A DNA stretch of 64,000 nucleotides from Burkholderia sp. 9120 (GCF_000745015.1 NZ_JQNA01000002.1:5828001-5892000); one strand, 5' to 3'; shown: positions 36,257 through 45,426, numbered from the stretch's first letter. Translations and numbers: made by a program. The notes: generated by a model from the sequence alone, not told the origin.

Positions 36257-37750
36257 ATGACCCATTCCCTCCACGGCAGGCAACGCTGGCTGGCGCTGAT
36301 CGTTCTGTGCCTCGGCGTGCTGATGATCGTGCTCGACACGACGATCGTGAACGTCGCGTTGCCGTCCATCGCGGCGGATCTCGGCTTTAGCGAAACGTCG
36401 CTGGTGTGGGTGGTCAATGCGTACATGCTGACCTTCGGCGGTTGCCTGCTGCTCGGCGGGCGGCTCGGCGATCTGTACGGCCATCGCAAACTGTTTCTCG
36501 GCGGCATTACGCTGTTCACGCTGGCATCGCTCGCTTGCGGCATGGCGAACTCGCAAGGGCTGCTGGTGTGCGCGCGTGCCGTGCAGGGTTTGGGCGGTGC
36601 GATCGTGTCGGCGGTGTCGCTGTCGCTCATCATGAATCTGTTCACCGAACCCGGCGAGCGCGCCAAAGCCATGGGCGTGTACGGCTTCGTGTGCGCGGGC
36701 GGCGGCAGTATCGGCGTGTTGCTCGGCGGACTGTTGACCAATCTGCTGAGTTGGCACTGGATCTTTCTCGTCAATCTGCCGATCGGCATTGCGGTCTACG
36801 CGCTGTGCGTCGCGTTACTGCCGTCCGCGCGCGGTCATGCTCACGGCGAACGGCTCGACGTAGCGGGCGCGGTGTCGGTCACGGCGTCGCTGATGCTCGC
36901 CGTCTATGCGGTGGTGAACGGCAACGAGGCCGGCTGGACCTCCGTGCAGACGCTCGGCTTGCTGTTCGCGGCGCTGGCGCTGCTCGCCGTGTTCCTCGTG
37001 ATCGAGGCACGGGTCCAGCATCCGTTGATGCCGCTCGGGCTGTTCCGCTTGCGCAATGTCGCGACCGCGAACGTCGTCGGCGTGTTGTGGGCCGCCGCGA
37101 TGTTCGCGTGGTTCTTCATTTCGGCGCTGTATCTGCAACGTGTGCTCGGTTACCGGCCGCTGCAGGTCGGACTCGCCTTTCTGCCCGCCAATCTGATCAT
37201 GGCCTTCTTCTCGCTGGGTCTATCGGCGCGGGTGGTGATGCGCTTCGGCCTGCGCATTCCGCTTGCGGTCGGCCTGCTGGTCGCCGCGTGCGGCCTCGCG
37301 TTGTTCGCGCGCGCGCCAGTGGGCGGCAGTTTCGTGATCGACGTGATGCCGGGCATGATCCTGCTCGGCTTCGGCGCCGGCATCGCATTCAATCCCATGC
37401 TGCTGGCCGCCATGAGCGACGTCGATCCGAGCGATTCGGGTCTGGCGTCCGGCATCGTCAATACGTCGTTCATGATGGGTGGCGCGCTGGGTCTCGCGGT
37501 GCTGGCGAGTCTCGCCGCCGCACGCAGCGACGCGATGCAGGCATCGCAGGGCGCGGTCGCGGCGCTCAACAGCGGCTATCACCTGGCGTTTCTATTCGGC
37601 GCGATTTTCGCGGCATCGGCGGGTGTGCTGGGTGGTTTGCTGCTGCGTCCCGGTCAGCAAGCTGCTGCGGACGCAACACCGGGACACGATGCCGCGCCGT
37701 CAGCGCGTTCATCTGTCCCGGAGAGCAAAGCGGCGGCGCAGAACTCCTGA
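36257..37750 (+). CDS. DHA2-type MFS transporter
   Basis: Inner-membrane exporter of 497 residues with about 14 hydrophobic segments. The first helix motif VLDTTIVNVALPSIAADL, the loop GGRLGDLYGHRKLF and the antiporter motif around GGSIGVLLGGLL place it with EmrB/QacA drug:proton antiporters. The ATG at 36257 has AGGAG eight bases upstream; the longer frame to 36152 is not used. No adaptor or outer-membrane partner is adjacent, so it either acts alone or borrows one. An AraC regulator follows. Confidence 0.88.
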   Translation: MTHSLHGRQRWLALIVLCLGVLMIVLDTTIVNVALPSIAADLGFSETSLVWVVNAYMLTFGGCLLLGGRLGDLYGHRKLFLGGITLFTLASLACGMANSQGLLVCARAVQGLGGAIVSAVSLSLIMNLFTEPGERAKAMGVYGFVCAGGGSIGVLLGGLLTNLLSWHWIFLVNLPIGIAVYALCVALLPSARGHAHGERLDVAGAVSVTASLMLAVYAVVNGNEAGWTSVQTLGLLFAALALLAVFLVIEARVQHPLMPLGLFRLRNVATANVVGVLWAAAMFAWFFISALYLQRVLGYRPLQVGLAFLPANLIMAFFSLGLSARVVMRFGLRIPLAVGLLVAACGLALFARAPVGGSFVIDVMPGMILLGFGAGIAFNPMLLAAMSDVDPSDSGLASGIVNTSFMMGGALGLAVLASLAAARSDAMQASQGAVAALNSGYHLAFLFGAIFAASAGVLGGLLLRPGQQAAADATPGHDAAPSARSSVPESKAAAQNS

Positions 37751-37845
37751 GTTCGATTATCCGAACGGTCGTAAAAGCGCAATCCCGATCAAATGGGTCC
37801 GTCCGCGGTTAGCTAAGCTGGCTTCATGCTGATGTGAGAGCCGAT

Positions 37846-38679
37846 ATGAACCCGGTTGGAAAAGCGCTCTGGTTTATCGAAAGTCACTTTGCCGACGCGT
37901 TGACGCTCGACGACATTGCCGATTGCGGCTGCGTATCGCGCTTCCATATGGCGCGCGCTTTCGAAGCGGCCACCGGGCTTTCGGTCATGCGCTACGTTCG
38001 CGCACGTCGTCTGAGCGAAGCCGCGCGGCGTCTTGCCGGCGGCGCGCCCGAGATACTAGCGGTCGCGCTCGACGCCGGTTACGGCTCCCACGAAGCATTC
38101 ACGCGTGCGTTTCGCGAGCAATTCGGGCTCACGCCCGACGCGCTGCGCGCGCGAGGTCATCTCGACAACCTTGCTCTCGTGGAGCCGATCAAAATGGACG
38201 AAACTCTTCTCACGCATCTGGAGCCGCCGCGCTTTGTGGACGGCGAACCGCTGCTCGTCGCCGGTTTGGGCGAACGCTATACGTGCAATACCAGCACCGC
38301 GATTCCGTCGCAGTGGCAGCGCTTCAACGCTTATGGCGGCAAAGTGCCGGGGCAGGTGAGCGGCGTCGCCTACGGGGTCGGTTACAACGCCGACGAAGCC
38401 GGCAATTTCGACTACCTGTGCGGCGTCGAAGTCACTGACTTTTCGGCCTTGCCGGCAGAGTTCAGCCGCGTGCGGATTCCCGCGCAACGGTACGCGGTGT
38501 TTAGCCATCGCGAGCATGTGTCGGTGATTCGCCGCACCATGAATACGATCTGGAATCAATGGCTGCCGGCGTCAGGACATACGCCGGCGGATGCGCCGCA
38601 TTTCGAGCGCTATGACGAGAAATTCGATCCAATCAGCGGCATGGGTGGGTTGGAAATCTGGTTGCCGTTGAAGAGCTGA
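37846..38679 (+). CDS. AraC-type regulator with GyrI-like effector domain
   Basis: A 277-residue regulator with an N-terminal AraC double helix-turn-helix (about residues 5-105: LTLDDIADCGCVSRFHMARAFEAATGLS and ILAVALDAGYGSHEAFTRAFREQFG) and a C-terminal GyrI/Rob-like ligand domain (about residues 125-277). This order is that of Rob and related multidrug regulators. The ATG at 37846 is chosen; a GTG at 37834 is in frame. It lies 95 bases after the MFS pump, so control of that pump is plausible. Confidence 0.88.
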   Translation: MNPVGKALWFIESHFADALTLDDIADCGCVSRFHMARAFEAATGLSVMRYVRARRLSEAARRLAGGAPEILAVALDAGYGSHEAFTRAFREQFGLTPDALRARGHLDNLALVEPIKMDETLLTHLEPPRFVDGEPLLVAGLGERYTCNTSTAIPSQWQRFNAYGGKVPGQVSGVAYGVGYNADEAGNFDYLCGVEVTDFSALPAEFSRVRIPAQRYAVFSHREHVSVIRRTMNTIWNQWLPASGHTPADAPHFERYDEKFDPISGMGGLEIWLPLKS

Positions 38680-38788
38680 TTCGTAGCGGTAGTGGAACAC
38701 TTCAGCATCGCTTTCCTTGCGCTCACCGTCGGCGGCAATGTCTTATCATGTCAGCTCCTGGACCCTGACGCCCACAAGGCAGATCGCG

Positions 38789-40825
38789 ATGACCGACCAC
38801 AGCAACCCGCTGTTGCAAGACTGGCAAACCCCTTACCAACTGCCGCCCTTCGCGCAGATCAAACCGGAACACTTTGCGCCGGCCTTCGCCGTCGTATTCG
38901 CGGCGCATCTCGCGGAAATCGACGCGTTGGCCACCAATCCGGCCGCTCCCACGTTCGAGAACACCGCAGTCGCGTTCGACGCCGCCGGCGCAGGGCTGAA
39001 TCGCGTGCGTCTGGCCTTTGAAAATCTGTGCTCGTCGGAATCGTCGGCGGCGTTGCAGGCGGTGGAGCGCGACATGGCGCCGCTGCTCGCCGCGCACGAC
39101 AGCCAGGTCTCTATGCATGCGGGCTTCTTTGCCAGATTGAACGCGGTTTATCAGCAAGCCGCAACACTGGAATTGAACGAAGAACAGCAACGCCTGCTGC
39201 AACGGCTGCATACCGATTTCGTCCGCACGGGCGCTACGCTGGAAGGCGCCGCCCGTGAGCGCTTCGCTGCGATCGCGGAGCGGCTGGCCGAGTTGTACAC
39301 CGGCTTCGCACAAAACGTCCTCGCCGATGAATCCAGTTACCAACTGCCGCTGACCACCGAAGCCGACCTCGCTGGCCTGCCCGATTTTCTTCGGCAGTCG
39401 GCGCGGAGTGCGGCTCAGGAACGCGGCGTCGATGGCTACGTCATTACGCTTTCGCGTTCGCTGGTGCAGCCGTTTCTCACGTGGTCCACACGTCGCGATT
39501 TGCGCGAAGCCGCATGGCGCGCATGGACCGGCCGTGGCGAAACGCCCGAGCGGGACAACCGCCCGCTGGCACGCGAAATCCTGCTGTTGCGTGCGGAACA
39601 GGCACGTCTGCTCGGCTACGACAACTACGCGGTGTACGCGCTGACCGACCGCATGGCAGGCGAACCCGCCGCCGTGTACGACCTGTTCAGCCAGGTTTGG
39701 GAACCGGCCAAAGCGAGCGCCGAGCAGGAACGTCAGGCGCTGGTCGCGCAGGCCGCCGCGCTCGGCGAGCCCACCGACATCGAACCGTGGGACTGGTACT
39801 ACCTGGCCGAGAAAATGCGCGTGGCCCGCTATGCGCTGGACGACGCGGAAGTGAAGCCGTACTTCAGCCTCGACGCCATGCTGAATGCGATGTTCGATTG
39901 CGCCAGCCGCCTGTTCGGCGTTCGCTTCGTCGAGCAGACCGGCGTGCCGCTGTATCACGCGGATGTGCGTCTGTGGGAAGTGCGGCGCGGCGACGACCTG
40001 ATTGGTGTATTCCTCGGCGATAACTTTGCGCGGCCGAACAAGCAGGGCGGTGCATGGATGAGCGTCTATCGGACTCAGACGCGCAACGGCGGTAGAGCGA
40101 TTCCGCTCGTGGTGAACAACAACAATTTCGCGCGCGGCGGCAACGGCCCCACGTTGCTCAGTTTCGACGACGTCCGCACGCTGTTCCATGAATTCGGTCA
40201 TGGTTTGCATGGCTTGTTGTCCGATGTGACGTATGGACGGCTGGCCTGCACCAGCGTGCCGCGAGACTATGTCGAATTGCCGTCGCAGCTCATGGAGAAC
40301 TGGGCCACGGTGCCGGAAGTGCTGGCAAAGCACGCACGCCACGTGACGACCGGTGCGCCGATTCCTGCTGCGCTGATCGAGCGCATTCGTGCTTCGCAGA
40401 CTTTTAACCAGGGGTTTGAGACAGTGGCGTACACGTCGTCGGTTCTGATCGATATGGCGCTGCATCTTCACGAAGACCCGGAGAGTATCGACATTGCCGA
40501 CTTTGAAGCGCGCGAGTGCGAGCGTCTCGGCGTGCCGCGCGAAGTGGGAATGCGCCACCGGCTGCCTCACTTCGGCCATGTTTTTGGCGGTGCGTACTAT
40601 GCCGCGGGCTACTACGTCTACATGTGGGCGGAAGTGCTGGAAGCCGAGGCGTTCGACGCATTCGAAGAAGCCGGCGACGCTTTTGAACCGGTGTTAGCCG
40701 ACAAGCTGCGACGTTATGTCTATAGCGCCGGGGATAGTCGCGAACAGCGTGCTGCGTTCCGCGCGTTCCTTGGCCGCGATCCGAAGGCGGCGCCGATGTT
40801 GCGCAAGCGGGGATTGCTGGCGTAG
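38789..40825 (+). CDS. dcp: Peptidyl-dipeptidase Dcp (M3 metallopeptidase)
   Basis: Zinc metallopeptidase of 678 residues, family M3A. The zinc site is TLFHEFGHGLHG (HEXXH) at about residues 467-478, with the downstream Glu in VELPSQLMENW. The C-terminal AGYYVYMW segment is typical. The overall match is closer to Dcp than to oligopeptidase A (PrlC). The ATG at 38789 has an AAGG-type site upstream. It probably cleaves C-terminal dipeptides from short cytoplasmic peptides. The long frame on the other strand is a shadow. Confidence 0.88.
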   Translation: MTDHSNPLLQDWQTPYQLPPFAQIKPEHFAPAFAVVFAAHLAEIDALATNPAAPTFENTAVAFDAAGAGLNRVRLAFENLCSSESSAALQAVERDMAPLLAAHDSQVSMHAGFFARLNAVYQQAATLELNEEQQRLLQRLHTDFVRTGATLEGAARERFAAIAERLAELYTGFAQNVLADESSYQLPLTTEADLAGLPDFLRQSARSAAQERGVDGYVITLSRSLVQPFLTWSTRRDLREAAWRAWTGRGETPERDNRPLAREILLLRAEQARLLGYDNYAVYALTDRMAGEPAAVYDLFSQVWEPAKASAEQERQALVAQAAALGEPTDIEPWDWYYLAEKMRVARYALDDAEVKPYFSLDAMLNAMFDCASRLFGVRFVEQTGVPLYHADVRLWEVRRGDDLIGVFLGDNFARPNKQGGAWMSVYRTQTRNGGRAIPLVVNNNNFARGGNGPTLLSFDDVRTLFHEFGHGLHGLLSDVTYGRLACTSVPRDYVELPSQLMENWATVPEVLAKHARHVTTGAPIPAALIERIRASQTFNQGFETVAYTSSVLIDMALHLHEDPESIDIADFEARECERLGVPREVGMRHRLPHFGHVFGGAYYAAGYYVYMWAEVLEAEAFDAFEEAGDAFEPVLADKLRRYVYSAGDSREQRAAFRAFLGRDPKAAPMLRKRGLLA

Positions 40826-40866
40826 GTTCCTCAGTCGCGCCGTGTTCCGAAGCGGTGCGATGTATG

Positions 40867-40901
40867 CCGATAGTGGGGCCGTAGTACGGCGTCACTATCG
40901 G
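40867..40901. terminator. Strong hairpin between convergent dcp and the Shedu-like gene
   Basis: CCGATAGTG pairs with CACTATCGG (9 bp), and inside it GCCGT pairs with ACGGC around a 3-base loop. The 35-base structure sits between two convergent stops and is symmetric, so it could act for both strands. No U-run is present. Confidence 0.5.
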
Positions 40902-40909
40902 ATGCAGCG

Positions 40910-42148
40910 CTAACAAGCCTCATGCGCGGACTGAAAACCCTCTGGCAAATATCGCGCGTATTTGCTGTGCAGAAGCGCCACGCCTTGATCCGTCGTTGCG
41001 GTGTAATCCAGCTTGCTGCGGAAGGCCTCAAGCCGGGCCTTGGATGCGCTCAAGACTTCCGCCCATGTTGCCAGACCAATCCGCAGATTGTCTTCCTGAT
41101 GGAAGAACCCATACGGCTTTCCTTGCTGGCGCACCGTTCGAGCCGCTTCGGGGGTCATTTCGTTGGAGATAGCGATAAACGTCCAGTTCGTGTTCTTGAC
41201 ATCAAAGCGCTCATCGCTCGCAACCGTCAAGGCGTAACTTTGAATCTGGCTAAGCACTTCCAGGTCAATCTTCTGAGACGGCCGTTTCAGCTCCACGACC
41301 AGAAATTCCCGTCGGGTTTGTGCATAGGCTGGCACCTCTCGTGCGAGCATAAGATCAATCACGGCCTGAGTTCCGTTGTCGCGAACAACGCCGGCCTTCT
41401 TCCTCTTCTTGACTCTTGCCTCAAGCGGACGAAGTCTGGCGAGATGTTTTCGCAAAACCGTATTCAAATTCTCGTCACTACTTGTCAGCAAGTATTCCTC
41501 GCCGAATAGCCACGTTTCATTTTCCAGCATACGGTGCAATTGACTTCGCTCATGCACGCTCTTTTTTGATCCGGACTGAAAGAGCAATTCCTGAAATCCA
41601 ACTAGAAACTGAAGTCGATCGGCGACCATTTTGCTGGCTCCGATGATGGAGGACAGGGTGGTGTACTGCAGTAGATCCGCAAGCTCCGTTTGTTTTTCTT
41701 TCGGCAAGCCTAGAACATCCGACAGAATGCGCTTGAGCGACTCCGGGCTTTCATCAAGCGCGGTCTTTAGCATTCTCAACGTAAAGTGGCGATCTTTGGA
41801 CTGTCCTTCGCGGAACGAATCAAGGTACTGATGGACATTTAGCGCGCAAATGTCAAAGACTTCTCGCCTCGCTATCTCCAGTGAATCCGCCGCGTCTCCG
41901 GTGAACGGATAAGCACCTTCGGCTTTCCACTGTTGCACCAACTCAGAAGCGGCTTCGGCCTTGCGGCGCCGGAAGTGTGAACGCAGCGCATCGCGCACCC
42001 TGTCAGCGTCCGCGTCAAGCGCGTTGCATATCAGTTCCGCCATGTCGTTGAACGGCTTCCCGCGAGCGAGAGACACAAGATGGTCAGGTTTGGCCTCGAC
42101 ATGAACAGACCGCCTCGGACACGATGCGATATCAATCAATTCGCTCAT
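40910..42148 (-). CDS. Shedu-like (DUF4263) nuclease-domain protein, apparently internally deleted GHKL-ATPase fusion
   Basis: A 412-residue protein. The C-terminal half (about residues 195-412) has the Shedu/DUF4263 pattern: RSQLHRMLENETWLFGEEY, then VIDLMLAR and FLVVELKRP, which fits a restriction-endonuclease-fold catalytic core. Residues 70-195 match, from memory, the linker region of large ATP-binding anti-phage-type proteins. The first 50 residues contain a GHKL ATPase N-box (AELICNALDADADRVR), but the rest of the ATPase is missing, as if an in-frame deletion joined residue about 50 to the post-ATPase region. Base composition is visibly lower in GC than its neighbours, suggesting transfer. 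It may be a nuclease-only derivative or a remnant. A G-rich site precedes the ATG. Confidence 0.72.
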   Translation of the reverse strand: MSELIDIASCPRRSVHVEAKPDHLVSLARGKPFNDMAELICNALDADADRVRDALRSHFRRRKAEAASELVQQWKAEGAYPFTGDAADSLEIARREVFDICALNVHQYLDSFREGQSKDRHFTLRMLKTALDESPESLKRILSDVLGLPKEKQTELADLLQYTTLSSIIGASKMVADRLQFLVGFQELLFQSGSKKSVHERSQLHRMLENETWLFGEEYLLTSSDENLNTVLRKHLARLRPLEARVKKRKKAGVVRDNGTQAVIDLMLAREVPAYAQTRREFLVVELKRPSQKIDLEVLSQIQSYALTVASDERFDVKNTNWTFIAISNEMTPEAARTVRQQGKPYGFFHQEDNLRIGLATWAEVLSASKARLEAFRSKLDYTATTDQGVALLHSKYARYLPEGFQSAHEAC

Positions 42149-42535
42149 CTACCTACCCCCCAAATTGTTCTTTCCAACACACCAAGTTCGCCCGTGATTT
42201 TATCCTCTAGCGGGTAGGTGTAAATTATCGGGATAGAGTCAATCCGTGTTGCATCGATGCGTCCCGGTATCGTTCAACGTTGACGAAGCCGGCATCCAGC
42301 ATCAACAACATGAGAACTTAATCCGGCTGTTGTCGCGGCACTCATTGAGAAGGCCGCTGCCGCGAAAAACCAGGCGCGTCGCATAGAGCGCATTGACTTC
42401 CTTCGAGCTCAGGCTTGAAGGTTTTTTTTCGTGGCAGCTTCGGTCCGACTGCGGTTATTGGCTCAAGCTAACCGGCGACGGATTTTCGATCCTGCGACGT
42501 TAAAGAGAGGCATAGAACCGACAGCGAGGCAAACC
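42149..42535. other. Gene-poor gap with decayed sequence and an isolated terminator
   Basis: This 387-base gap has no complete gene. A frame with no obvious start, reading PAVVAALIEKAAAAKNQARR and ending at a TGA (42416-42418), looks like a C-terminal gene remnant because its stop lies in the stem of the terminator at 42400. Another short frame from 42246 runs into it out of phase. The pattern suggests a decayed gene. Confidence 0.4.
42400..42429 (+). terminator. Rho-independent terminator without a complete upstream gene
   Basis: CCTTC-G-AGC, loop TCAG, GCT-T-GAAGG forms a 9-bp stem (one G-T pair) followed directly by eight T residues. This is the most canonical terminator in the window, yet no intact rightward gene precedes it. 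Confidence 0.8.
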
Positions 42536-43702
42536 ATGTCAGAGAGGGGGAGTATGTCCGGCCTGAGCAAAACAACCCGGCACGGAGGCGTATCTCGCGT
42601 GCTTGTCACAGCGGGACTCGTATCGATACTCGGCGCATGTGCGTCGGAGCAACCATCGGCGTCAGCATCCGCGCCCGAGGCATCCAACCCGCAATCCACA
42701 TTTCCCGGCGCCGACTGGACGCGAGCCGCACCGACCACACAGGGTTTCTCGCAAGACGGTATCGACCGCGCTGTCGCCTACGCGAAACAGCAAGGTTCGA
42801 CGTCCGGCATGATCGTCCACGACGGCGTAGTCGTTGCCGAATGGGGCGACGTATCGAGAAGATCCAATCTCTATTCGGCGCGCAAGAGCTTCATGAGCGC
42901 ACTGATCGGCATTGCGGTCGGACGCGGCCAAATTCACCTCGACGACACGCTCGCGCAACTCGGCGTCGACGACAACGAACCCACTCTTTCGCCGACCGAG
43001 AAGCAGGCGACCGTGCGCATGCTGCTGGAGGCACGCTCCGGCGTTTATCACCCGTCCGTGTACGAAACGGCGGAAATGCAAGCCGCCAAACCACCGCGCT
43101 ATAGCCATCCATCGGGTACGTTCTGGTACTACAACAACTGGGACTTCAACACGGTCGGCGCGATCTACGCAAAGGCCAGCGGTCAGGATATTTTCCAGGC
43201 GCTGCAGACGGAGATCGCGAACCCCATCGGCATGCAGGATTACCGGCCATCGGACGGCCACGATGTGTCCGGCGGACTCGCCACGCGGTATCCCGCCTAT
43301 CTGATCGACATGAGCGCCCGCGATCTTGCCCGTTTCGCGCTGCTGTATCTGCACGATGGCCGTTGGCGCGACCGGCAGATCGTGCCGGCGGAATGGGTCG
43401 CCGAATCGACGCAATCGTATTCGGACACGACAACCGGCGGTTACGGCTACATGTGGTGGACGAGCGTACCGGCAAGCCGGCCTCGCGGCCCGAAAGCGGC
43501 GCTGCTAAGGCCTACTTTCTGGGCCGATGGTCACTTGGGGCAATATGCTGTCGTCGTGCCGTCGCTCGATCTGGTCGTGGTGAACCGGATCGATGCGCGG
43601 CTTACGTCGAAGCGCATGGGGCAACTGAAAATGGAGAAGCTGGTGTGGTTGGCCGAGTCCGCGCAAAACGCGAGCGGAATCGGGCCTGAACCCGCCAACT
43701 AA
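42536..43702 (+). CDS. Beta-lactamase-fold serine hydrolase, lipoprotein
   Basis: A 388-residue protein of the class C beta-lactamase/DD-peptidase (PF00144) family. The lipobox LGAC ends the signal (Cys about 35), so it is lipid-anchored. The active-site motifs are SARK (Ser-x-x-Lys), YYNNWD (Tyr-x-Asn) and DGHLGQ (His-x-Gly replacing Lys-Thr-Gly). It is more likely an esterase or peptidase than a resistance enzyme. The ATG at 42536 has GAGG six bases upstream; another in-frame ATG is at 42554. Confidence 0.85.
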   Translation: MSERGSMSGLSKTTRHGGVSRVLVTAGLVSILGACASEQPSASASAPEASNPQSTFPGADWTRAAPTTQGFSQDGIDRAVAYAKQQGSTSGMIVHDGVVVAEWGDVSRRSNLYSARKSFMSALIGIAVGRGQIHLDDTLAQLGVDDNEPTLSPTEKQATVRMLLEARSGVYHPSVYETAEMQAAKPPRYSHPSGTFWYYNNWDFNTVGAIYAKASGQDIFQALQTEIANPIGMQDYRPSDGHDVSGGLATRYPAYLIDMSARDLARFALLYLHDGRWRDRQIVPAEWVAESTQSYSDTTTGGYGYMWWTSVPASRPRGPKAALLRPTFWADGHLGQYAVVVPSLDLVVVNRIDARLTSKRMGQLKMEKLVWLAESAQNASGIGPEPAN

Positions 43703-43723
43703 CGCGAAGGCCAAAGCTTCCCG

Positions 43724-44488
43724 CTATTCGCTCAGCTCACGATGCAACGCGCGATATTCCTGCGAAAGCTTATGCCCCGGATCGAGGTGAATGACGGGCT
43801 TCGCCTGCTGATGCGATTCGCGAATCTTCACCGACGAAGACAGCCGCGAAGCCAGCACCGGCAAGCCCTCGGCGACGAGTTCATCGACCAGTTGCTGCGG
43901 CAGGCTCGCACGCGGTTGAAACTGGTTGATGACGATGCCCTCCACTTCCAGCGCGTCGTTGTGATCTTGCTGGATCTCCTTCACGTTTTCCAGCAACGTG
44001 TACAGCGCGCGACGGGAGAAGTCGTCGCAGTCGAACGGAATCAGACAGCGCTCGACGGCGATCAGCGCGGAGCGGGTATAGAAGTTCAGCGCCGGCGGCG
44101 TGTCGATATAAACCGCGTCGTACATGTCGAGCTCGTTGAGCGCATCACGCAACTTGTAGATCTTGTAGCGCGATTCGAGCTTGCCGTGCAACGCGTCCAG
44201 GTCGGCATGCGCGGGCATGATGTCGAGATTCTCGAACGGCGTCGGATGAATGAACGACGTGATTTCCACGGGCTTGAAGCTGAACGTCAGTGCGGTTTCG
44301 AAGAAGCCAGCAACGGTGGGATGCGCCTCGCTGGTTTTTGCGCCGAGCAGGTATTGACTTGAATTCGCCTGCGCATCCAGGTCGATCACCAGCGTGCGCA
44401 AACCTTCGCTGGCGCTGATGGCCGCCAGGTTGCACACGATCGTCGATTTACCTACGCCACCTTTCTGATTGAATACGACGCGCCGCAT
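43724..44488 (-). CDS. Orphan ParA-family ATPase
   Basis: ParA/MinD-type ATPase of 254 residues. The deviant Walker A is NQKGGVGKST near the N-terminus, followed by VIDLDAQANSS and the Walker B YIDTPPALNF. It has no N-terminal helix-turn-helix (unlike plasmid type Ia ParA) and no parB-like gene is adjacent. Such orphan ParAs often position protein cargoes rather than DNA; the cargo is unknown. The ATG at 44488 is chosen over the one at 44503 because GGGGAG lies between them. Confidence 0.88.
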   Translation of the reverse strand: MRRVVFNQKGGVGKSTIVCNLAAISASEGLRTLVIDLDAQANSSQYLLGAKTSEAHPTVAGFFETALTFSFKPVEITSFIHPTPFENLDIMPAHADLDALHGKLESRYKIYKLRDALNELDMYDAVYIDTPPALNFYTRSALIAVERCLIPFDCDDFSRRALYTLLENVKEIQQDHNDALEVEGIVINQFQPRASLPQQLVDELVAEGLPVLASRLSSSVKIRESHQQAKPVIHLDPGHKLSQEYRALHRELSE

Positions 44489-44576
44489 ATTCTCCCCTTG
44501 CACGGAAGCTAACCCGAAGACCCCAGCATACCTGAGTCGTGTGTGTCGGGATGCGGCACGTGGGGCTATTTTCCGG

Positions 44577-45341
44577 CTAGCTGTCCGCTGCGGTTTCGCA
44601 AAACGTCACGCTAACGCGGCCACGCTCGAACAGGAACGACGGCGCAATGCCGAACATCGCGCGAAACGTACGCGATAGGTGCGCCGAGTCCGCGAAACCC
44701 GCCACATGCGCCGCACGGGTCAGGCTCGATCCGCGCATGGCCTCTTCCACCGCCGCGCGTAGGCGGCACCATAAAACGTAGCGTCGCAAAGGCACGCCGA
44801 TCGCGTCGCGAAAACGGTGCGCGAGCCGGCCCGGTGAGCGATGCACGGCTTCGGCCAGCGCCGCCAACGTAATTGGTCCGTCGAGACGCTCGCGAACCAG
44901 CGCGCAAACCTGCGAGACGAGCACATCTTCGGTCGACGTGCCGTGCGCCGGCGGTCCGATCAGACTGTCCACCAACGACTGCGCGGCAACCGTATCGCCG
45001 GCAGCGGCATGGCGCGCGAGGGCGCGCAACCGCGGGTCGAACGGCAACGCAGCGAGGCCGGCGTTTTCACGGCCGCTAAAGCGCGCCCACTCGATGCTTT
45101 CAGGCTCCAGATACAACACCGCCGACGTTCCGAACGCGGGATGCGCATGCGGAACATCCGGCGGAATGAGCAACAGATCGGCGCGGAGCACGCCGCTTTG
45201 CGGCGACTCAAAGACAACCGGCCCATCGAGGCCGAAAGCGATCTGCGCCAGATGATGCCGATGCGAGTCCGACGCGTGAGCGGGCGCCAGCATCAGCAGG
45301 CGCTGCGGCCAGACATAGAGATGGAATGGAGTCGCGGACAT
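44577..45341 (-). CDS. AraC-family transcriptional regulator
   Basis: AraC regulator of 254 residues with an N-terminal cupin-like sensor (SATPFHLYVWPQRLLMLAPAHASDSHRHHLAQIAFGLDG) and a C-terminal double helix-turn-helix (LAALAEAVHRSPGRLAHRFRDAIG and LTRAAHVAGFADSAHLSRTFRAMFG). The ATG at 45341 gives a standard start; the frame extends to 45437 but overlaps the divergent methyltransferase. It probably controls that divergent gene or itself. Confidence 0.85.
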   Translation of the reverse strand: MSATPFHLYVWPQRLLMLAPAHASDSHRHHLAQIAFGLDGPVVFESPQSGVLRADLLLIPPDVPHAHPAFGTSAVLYLEPESIEWARFSGRENAGLAALPFDPRLRALARHAAAGDTVAAQSLVDSLIGPPAHGTSTEDVLVSQVCALVRERLDGPITLAALAEAVHRSPGRLAHRFRDAIGVPLRRYVLWCRLRAAVEEAMRGSSLTRAAHVAGFADSAHLSRTFRAMFGIAPSFLFERGRVSVTFCETAADS

Positions 45342-45426
45342 ATCAGCCAGTTTATTCAAGTGCTGAGAGCATGACCGCGCGCATGCTGGCGTCTCGATCC
45401 TTAACCCGCGCTCTCGAGGTGCATGA

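Noticed and set aside
37751..37766. GTTCG/CGAAC hairpin after the MFS gene as a terminator
   Set aside because: The stem is only 5 bp, has a 6-base loop and no U-run.
38723..40579. 618-codon leftward frame opposite dcp
   Set aside because: Antisense to a complete M3 peptidase and without motif or start site.
42246..42383. Short GTG-initiated frame (reading FNVDEAGIQHQQHENLIRLL) resembling a hemerythrin start
   Set aside because: The similarity is too short and the frame stops soon after, so it is treated only as decayed sequence.
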